This document shows, one piece after another, positions 59,920 through 64,000 of a stretch of 64,000 bases of DNA. How positions within the stretch are numbered: position 1 is the first letter of the stretch; each line of letters begins with the position of its first letter. A model generated the notes under the pieces. That model saw nothing but the letters and a program-made list of their open reading frames with translations, had not been told where the DNA came from and did not search any database. The position numbers and the translations under genes were made by a program. Source of the stretch: Chloroflexota bacterium (lineage in GTDB: Bacteria; Chloroflexota; Ktedonobacteria; Ktedonobacterales; JADMIN01); contig JAJPKE010000015.1 in NCBI GenBank assembly GCA_021323855.1, positions 62,001 through 126,000 on the forward strand. Direction: 5' to 3'.

Positions 59920-59965
59920 CGATATATCATATCGTCGTTGATTTTATTGGACAGATATGATATCG
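59920..59965 (+). promoter_or_regulatory. Inverted operator half-sites in front of the XRE-cupin gene
   Basis: ATATCATATC (59924-59933) and GATATGATAT (59954-59963) are exact inverted repeats, with centres 30 bases (three helix turns) apart. The second contains TATGAT (59957-59962), a likely -10 box, which would place the transcript start about four bases before the ATG at 59973. Confidence 0.65.
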
Positions 59966-59972
59966 TTCTGCT

Positions 59973-60539
59973 ATGGAGAACAATCTGAAGAGCACCACCC
60001 TCCGGTTAGCCGCCTCCTTGCGCGCCCTCCGCGAAGAGCATGGGCTGACCATTGGGGCACTCGCCAAGCAAACTGGCCTATCCAAAAGCACGATTTCGAT
60101 GATTGAAGCTGGAACCGCCAATCCCTCACTGGAGGTCCTCTGGCGGCTCACCCAGGCGCTTAGTGTTCCATTGGGAGCGTTGCTTGGCGCGGAACAGCGG
60201 CCAGCGCCCCGCGTGGTTCGAGCAGGCGAGGGGACTGTTGTTGCCTCGGAGTCAGGCGCCCGCGTGCGCCTCCTCCTGGCTCAACCGCGCCTGTACCGGA
60301 CCGAAGTCTACGAACTCTCGCTTGGAAAGGAGGAAGGCTACATCTCAGCCGCGCACGCAGTGGGAACCGAAGAATTTCTCGTGTGCTTTGAAGGCTGTCT
60401 TGAGGTTGGCCCAGAGGGTCAAGAGGCCACGCTAGAACCAGGAGACGCCATCTGGTTTGTGGCGGACCAACCGCATGGATACCACACACATGAGGGCGCG
60501 CGGGCGCTGTCGTTGATGCTCTACCCATCAGGAATGTAA
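59973..60539 (+). CDS. XRE-family regulator with C-terminal cupin domain
   Basis: A 188-residue regulator. Residues 10-65 are an XRE/Cro helix-turn-helix: LRALREEHGLTIGALAKQTG, LSKSTISMIEAGTANPSLEV. Residues 105-185 form a cupin (YISAAHAVGTEEFLVCFEGC, LEPGDAIWFVADQPHGYHTH), likely to sense a small ligand. This domain pair is typical of repressors of amino acid or polyamine metabolism. It probably binds the ATATCATATC/GATATGATAT inverted repeat just upstream of its own start. The next gene, an aminotransferase 45 bases downstream, is the probable regulatory target and functional partner. The message may have nearly no leader. Confidence 0.9.
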   Translation: MENNLKSTTLRLAASLRALREEHGLTIGALAKQTGLSKSTISMIEAGTANPSLEVLWRLTQALSVPLGALLGAEQRPAPRVVRAGEGTVVASESGARVRLLLAQPRLYRTEVYELSLGKEEGYISAAHAVGTEEFLVCFEGCLEVGPEGQEATLEPGDAIWFVADQPHGYHTHEGARALSLMLYPSGM

Positions 60540-60584
60540 TGCAGTAATGATCGTCACCCGTTTCGTGAGAAAGGAACGTATACC

Positions 60585-61763
60585 ATGCTTCATCCTTCTG
60601 ACCGAAGCAACAGTCTGGTGCACATGACAATGGCCGACATGGCGGATCTCGCAGACCAGAAACCAGGCGCGATTCGCCTCGAAAATGCCGATGCCTATCT
60701 CTCCGCTCCTGAGGCAGCGATCCAGGCGACTAAAGAGGCAGTGGGCGTAGATCGCTATAACAGCTATTTGCCCTTGCAGGGGCTGGCTGAACTGCGGCGG
60801 GCCATTGCCGCACGCTATGAGGCGGATCTGGGCCTCCACTACGATCCAGATGGCGAGGTGCTTGTCACCAGTGGCGCTGGGGAAGCAATGCTCGATGTCT
60901 TGCTCTGCTATGTCAATCCTGGCGATAAGGTGCTGCTGACCAATCCTACCTATAATGGAATGGCCCAACGGGTCCGGCTGGCTGACGGCGTGCAAGTCTT
61001 CACTGACCTCGTAGAAGACCAGGGCTGGCATCTGGATATTTCTTCGCTCCCCGCACAGGCGCGCGGCTGCAAAGTCCTCTTTGTGATGTCACCCGCGATG
61101 CCTACAGGCACGGTGTTCAGCCTGGCTGAGACGCAGGCGCTGGCCGATGCCGCACAGGAGAACGATGCGCTGCTGCTCTTCAATGGATCGCTCGATAAAA
61201 TTGTCTACGATGGAAGGCAGGTCATCCATCCCGCTACCTTACCAGGGATGCGGGAACGGACCATCATCGTTGGCTCAGTCTCGAAGAGTTACAACATGAT
61301 GGGCTGGCGTATCGGTTGGGCCGTTGGCCCGCGAGAACTGCTCAAGCCGGTCCACGACGTGCATATCTTCAATGGGATTATGCCCAATGGCTTTGCGGAG
61401 GCCGGAGCCACCGCAGCCCTCACTGGTCCACAAGACGTGATTGCAGCCACCGTGGCCCGCTATGAACGCAACCGCGATGTGCTGGTGGCGGGGCTGAGCG
61501 GCATTCCTGGGTTACGGATCGTTTCGCCAGAAGGCGGCTACTACTGCTTGGCCAACATCAGCGCATTCGGGGGCACCTCCACTGACTTCTGCCGGCAGCT
61601 TCTGGCCGAAGAAGGGGTTGCCACGACGCCGATGGTTGCCTGGGGCAGCGATACGTTTGGGCACCAACATGTCCGCTTTATCTTTACCAACGAACCGGAG
61701 GACCGCCTGCGCGAGGCCGTTCAGCGAATTGCCCGCTTTGTTGAGCGGCACTTCGCGGCCTGA
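60585..61763 (+). CDS. Class I/II pyridoxal-phosphate aminotransferase
   Basis: A 392-residue fold-type I PLP enzyme. Conserved parts: GIN-like YNSYLPLQGLAELRRAIAAR, SGAGEAMLDVLLCYVNPGDK (cofactor phosphate loop), NPTYNGMAQRV, MSPAMPTGTVF in place of the usual NPxNPTGxV, FNGSLDKIVYDG, where the Asp contacting the pyridine nitrogen is shifted or replaced, and GSVSKSYNMMGWRIGWAVG with the aldimine Lys. The changed NPTG motif and the missing standard Asp-x-x-Tyr set it apart from plain aspartate aminotransferases; capreomycidine-synthase-like or other unusual amino acid enzymes are possible. It is co-directional with an XRE-cupin regulator. Confidence 0.85.
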   Translation: MLHPSDRSNSLVHMTMADMADLADQKPGAIRLENADAYLSAPEAAIQATKEAVGVDRYNSYLPLQGLAELRRAIAARYEADLGLHYDPDGEVLVTSGAGEAMLDVLLCYVNPGDKVLLTNPTYNGMAQRVRLADGVQVFTDLVEDQGWHLDISSLPAQARGCKVLFVMSPAMPTGTVFSLAETQALADAAQENDALLLFNGSLDKIVYDGRQVIHPATLPGMRERTIIVGSVSKSYNMMGWRIGWAVGPRELLKPVHDVHIFNGIMPNGFAEAGATAALTGPQDVIAATVARYERNRDVLVAGLSGIPGLRIVSPEGGYYCLANISAFGGTSTDFCRQLLAEEGVATTPMVAWGSDTFGHQHVRFIFTNEPEDRLREAVQRIARFVERHFAA

Positions 61764-61925
61764 ACGAACTGGCATACGTTTTTTGCAAACTGGTATGGAA
61801 AGTGCGGCGACCTCTGAAGGCAACAAATGAGTTGCCAGGCTGCTCAAACACAATGGCGACTGGCGTTTTCATGAGCAGCAGATGGCTATAATGGCCAGCA
61901 AGAGGCAAGAGGGAGGAAAACCGCA

Positions 61926-62225
61926 ATGCCAAATACCAACGATCAGCAGATGGACCCAACCACTGCCTATACCGATCTGGACCCGGCGCAGCGGGCGACG
62001 ATTGCGCAGGCGTTCATTGACCGCTTCAGCCAGTACGACGATCCCGGCGCCAGGGAATATGCGCGGGTTGACCCGCACTTTGTCTCGCCAAACCAGTTAG
62101 TGCAGATGCACCAGTATGCAGCGGATATGCACCCAGAGGCGTTGGCCGACGTGATGAGGCAGCCTGATATCGCCTCGGCTCTTGGTGGCTTCGCCGCTCA
62201 TGAAGCGCAGGAACATCACCCGTAG
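61926..62225 (+). CDS. Small conserved-looking acidic protein
   Basis: A 99-residue protein; the ATG at 61926 follows GGGAGGAAAA. After a polar start the sequence TDLDPAQRATIAQAFIDRFS is followed by DDPGAREYARVDPHFVSPNQ, LVQMHQYAADMHPEALADVM and ALGGFAAHEAQEHH. I have the impression of a small family spread in Chloroflexota and relatives, but cannot name a domain. It is helical and soluble. It has its own terminator and no obvious partner; 61764-61925 upstream shows nothing else. Confidence 0.6.
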   Translation: MPNTNDQQMDPTTAYTDLDPAQRATIAQAFIDRFSQYDDPGAREYARVDPHFVSPNQLVQMHQYAADMHPEALADVMRQPDIASALGGFAAHEAQEHHP

Positions 62226-62247
62226 GTCCAGCTTTTCTTTTCTCATC

Positions 62248-62284
62248 AAGCGGCTGGGAGTTTGGCGCTCCCAGCCGCTTTTTC
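62248..62284 (+). terminator. Bidirectional terminator between convergent genes
   Basis: AAGCGGCTGGGAG-tttggcg-CTCCCAGCCGCTT followed by TTTT, a perfect 13-bp stem. The preceding CTCATCA side gives fewer T's for the minus strand. Confidence 0.9.
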
Positions 62285-62830
62285 CTACTGCTCCGAGTTG
62301 AGCGACTTATAGAACATCACGGTTGCCAACTCGCTGCCATCCGCCTCGATGGTGTAGTGCGGGATGATGCCCGCGAGCTGATAGCCAATCGCGCGATACA
62401 GCCGCTCCGCATCGCTGCCCTGGCTGGTATCGAGGATCAGCGTGGTTCGCTTTTCCTGCTGCGCCAGTTGCTCTATTGCCCGCATCAACGCCTGGCCAAT
62501 GCCCTGGCGGCGTGCCGAACGCTGAACCATCAGCTTCTGAATCTCCGCGCGGCGCAGAGCGTTCTGCTTCTGTGGCAGCGCCAGTTGCACGCTGCCTAAG
62601 ACCGCGCCATCTCGCAGCGCGACGAGCAGCAGGCGTTCGCCGCGTTCAATCTCTGCGATAACCTGCTGCCAGTAGAGCTGTGCGTGGTGGGCATCCAGTG
62701 GACGCCAGAAGCCCAACGAGGCGCCGCTCTCAACGGCATCCTGGAGCAGCGCGACAAGTTGCGGCATCAGCGCCTCGGCTGAAGCTGCGTCAGGTTGTTG
62801 AATGTCAATGTCTAACCGTGTGTCGAACAT
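62285..62830 (-). CDS. GNAT-family N-acetyltransferase
   Basis: A 181-residue GNAT protein; ATG at 62830 with GGAG upstream. It shows LLLVALRDGAVLGSVQLAL (strand 4), EIQKLMVQRSARRQGIGQAL with the RRQGIG acetyl-CoA loop, and LDTSQGSDAERLYRAIGY, the usual C-terminal A(E)xxYxxxGY. Similar proteins acetylate small amines or antibiotics, but the substrate cannot be told. It ends right at the terminator at 62248-62284. The next acetyltransferase lies 16 bases upstream in the same direction; both probably share a transcript. Confidence 0.88.
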   Translation of the reverse strand: MFDTRLDIDIQQPDAASAEALMPQLVALLQDAVESGASLGFWRPLDAHHAQLYWQQVIAEIERGERLLLVALRDGAVLGSVQLALPQKQNALRRAEIQKLMVQRSARRQGIGQALMRAIEQLAQQEKRTTLILDTSQGSDAERLYRAIGYQLAGIIPHYTIEADGSELATVMFYKSLNSEQ

Positions 62831-62845
62831 AGCGATAGTATCTCC

Positions 62846-63415
62846 TCACCAGTTCAGAGTAATCTCACTCAGAGAATCCACGGAGCGCGGGGCTTGCGGC
62901 TGGTCGCAGCGTGGTTGCAGCGATCCCTGCCACCAGCCGACATCATGCCACTCACTCATCTTGTAACCAACCTGTCGGTAGATACCGACCGGCTTCAACC
63001 CCATCGCCTCGTGCAGCGCAACGCTGGCCGGATTCGGCAGCGTGATACCGGCGTAGACGTTGTAATAGCCGAGCCTCCGCAGGAGCGCGAAGAGGCTGTC
63101 GTAGAGTGCGCGCCCCACGCCTTTGCCACGCCATTGCTCGTGAACATAGGCTGAGACATCCACCGACCATTGATAGGCGGCGCGTTCCCGGTGCTGCCCT
63201 GCGTAGGCATAGCCCACGACCTCGCCGTTTTGCTCTGCGACCAGCCAGGGAAAGCGCGCCATGATTTTGGCGATGCGCTGCTCCATCTCTGCGGCTGGTG
63301 GCGGCTCAAACTCGAAGGAGATGATGGTGTCGCGCACGACAGGGGCGTAGATCGCCTGAATTGCCGGCGCATCGGCAAGGGTGGCAAGCCGAATGGCGGG
63401 ATTGATTTGCTTCAT
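62846..63415 (-). CDS. GNAT acetyltransferase of the phosphinothricin/methionine sulfone N-acetyltransferase type
   Basis: A 189-residue GNAT; the ATG at 63415 has GAGGT eight bases upstream. The start IRLATLADAPAIQAIYAPVV and TIISFEFEPPPAAEMEQRI, with GYAYAGQHRERAAYQWSVDV and EQWRGKGVGRALYDSLF, match the Pat/YncA family that acetylates phosphinothricin, methionine sulfone or sulfoximine. The closing segment HEAMGLKPVGIYRQVGYKMS is also typical. The upstream gene is glutamine synthetase, the target of phosphinothricin-like inhibitors; the neighbourhood hints at protection of that enzyme, though this is inference. Confidence 0.88.
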   Translation of the reverse strand: MKQINPAIRLATLADAPAIQAIYAPVVRDTIISFEFEPPPAAEMEQRIAKIMARFPWLVAEQNGEVVGYAYAGQHRERAAYQWSVDVSAYVHEQWRGKGVGRALYDSLFALLRRLGYYNVYAGITLPNPASVALHEAMGLKPVGIYRQVGYKMSEWHDVGWWQGSLQPRCDQPQAPRSVDSLSEITLNW

Positions 63416-63455
63416 CGTGAGAACCTCTATAGCGGTGATATGCCATAAAAGCGGC

Positions 63456-63492
63456 AAGGGATGAACTCACCAGAGTGGCAAATTCATCCCCT
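63456..63492 (-). terminator. Possible terminator of the glutamine synthetase gene
   Basis: Minus-strand AGGGGATGAA, a 17-base loop and TTCATCCCTT, with a short T-run six bases further on (GCCGCTTTTATG). The displaced T-run makes this uncertain. Confidence 0.4.
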
Positions 63493-63519
63493 GCGCGACG
63501 GTTTCTCAAAGGCTGTGGA

Positions 63520-64000
63520 TTAGGCGTCGTAGTAGAGCGCGAATTCCAGCGGCGCCGGGCGCAGGCGCACCTCGGCGGACTGCTCGCGTTTCAGTTCGAC
63601 ATACTTCTCCAACAGATCGGTGGTGAAGACATCGCCCATCAGCAAGAACTCGTGGTCCATCTCCAACGCCGCCAGCGCCTCATCCAGCGAGCCAGGAACC
63701 GACTTGATCTCGCGTTTCTCGCAGGCGCTCATCTCATAGATGTTGCGGTCCAGCGGGCCAAAGCCATGCTCTTCTGGCGCAATCTCACGGCGGATGCCAT
63801 CAAGCCCGGCCATTAGCAGCGCGGAGAACGTCAGATACGGGTTGCAGGTGGGGTCCGGCGGGCGGAACTCCACTCGCCTTGCCTTTGGATTATCCGAATA
63901 CATGGGGATGCGCACGGCGGCTGAGCGGTTGCGCTGCGAAAAGACGAGATTCACCGGCGCCTCGTAGCCCGGCACTAACCGGCGATAGCTGTTGGTCGTC
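63520..64000 (-). CDS. glnA: Glutamine synthetase type I, C-terminal part (cut by right edge)
   Basis: The open frame runs from the right edge to a stop at 63520, giving the last 160 or so residues. The start lies outside the window. The sequence [20 protein letters not shown] (cut at twenty) and [11 protein letters not shown] match the conserved glutamate/ATP-site region, and [20 protein letters not shown] is the type I closing motif (R(F/E)PD..xNPYL). The RSAxVR arginine needed for catalysis is present. At the position where the adenylylation Tyr loop of proteobacterial enzymes occurs, no clear match is seen, suggesting the GSI-alpha type. It joins ammonia to glutamate with ATP. Confidence 0.95.
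   Translation of the reverse strand, partial: TTNSYRRLVPGYEAPVNLVFSQRNRSAAVRIPMYSDNPKARRVEFRPPDPTCNPYLTFSALLMAGLDGIRREIAPEEHGFGPLDRNIYEMSACEKREIKSVPGSLDEALAALEMDHEFLLMGDVFTTDLLEKYVELKREQSAEVRLRPAPLEFALYYDA

Overview
The window is a high-GC bacterial chromosome segment with no rRNA or tRNA gene that I can see. The gene content suggests a Chloroflexota member, probably Ktedonobacteria-like: F420-type oxidoreductases (LLM and DDN families), a Tat/lipoprotein WD40 propeller, a TIR-TPR-membrane protein, a VKOR plus DUF929 disulfide pair, IS200/IS605 genes and abundant palindromic intergenic repeats. This taxonomic call is inference from gene families, not from a marker gene.

Layout. 1-8935 is an aerobic aromatic-CoA catabolic block. 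It has a Rieske oxygenase (cut by the left edge, minus strand), then a plus-strand operon-like run: LLM monooxygenase, a fused flavin monooxygenase/OYE reductase of the 2-aminobenzoyl-CoA or salicylyl-CoA type, SDR, enoyl-CoA hydratase, RidA-family protein, acyl-CoA dehydrogenase, PaaK-like CoA ligase and a small protein. Together these could activate an aromatic acid to a CoA thioester, dearomatise it and feed it into beta-oxidation-like steps. 9081-15310 holds a sulfotransferase remnant, a receiver-like protein, a HAD phosphatase, a zinc-ribbon protein with a long leader, a PHP phosphoesterase and the WD40 lipoprotein. 15485-17257 is an AT-richer TIR gene with its own promoter. 17418-21861 is a deoxypyrimidine cluster (dTMP kinase, dCTP deaminase, a thymidylate-synthase-like protein without the catalytic Cys, a DHFR/RibD-like reductase and a thymidylate synthase homologue). 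A third thymidylate synthase relative lies at 34697-35353.

23288-29000 carries threonine dehydratase, enoyl-CoA hydratase and a TetR-controlled operon with a clear double operator. 29171-34289 is the most unusual part. A TnpA-like protein that has lost all three catalytic residues but gained an AT-hook sits just upstream of a ClpE-type unfoldase; next comes an intact TnpB with a candidate pseudoknotted omega RNA, then the broken tail of an acetate-transporter-like gene. 35536-43000 holds a second TetR, a small nucleotidyltransferase-like two-gene module, a flavin reductase-like gene, metG with an antitoxin-like downstream ORF and a separate 30-codon small ORF upstream, and the VKOR/DUF929 pair. 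43065-57313 holds an aminotransferase, methyltransferase, ErpA/IscA, DUF4388, sensor, histidine kinase/response regulator and trehalose-phosphate-synthase genes. 57430-64000 holds acetyltransferases, a phage-type Sak4-like ATPase, an XRE-cupin regulator with its aminotransferase, and the 3' part of glutamine synthetase.

Three families of dispersed structured repeats run through the intergenic spaces: a CCCTCTCC/GGAGAGGG hairpin, a second hairpin built around a GGTTTCAACC core, and clusters of four short palindromes. Stem arms covary between copies, one copy lies in frame inside a gene, and two inverted composite copies bracket three catabolic genes.
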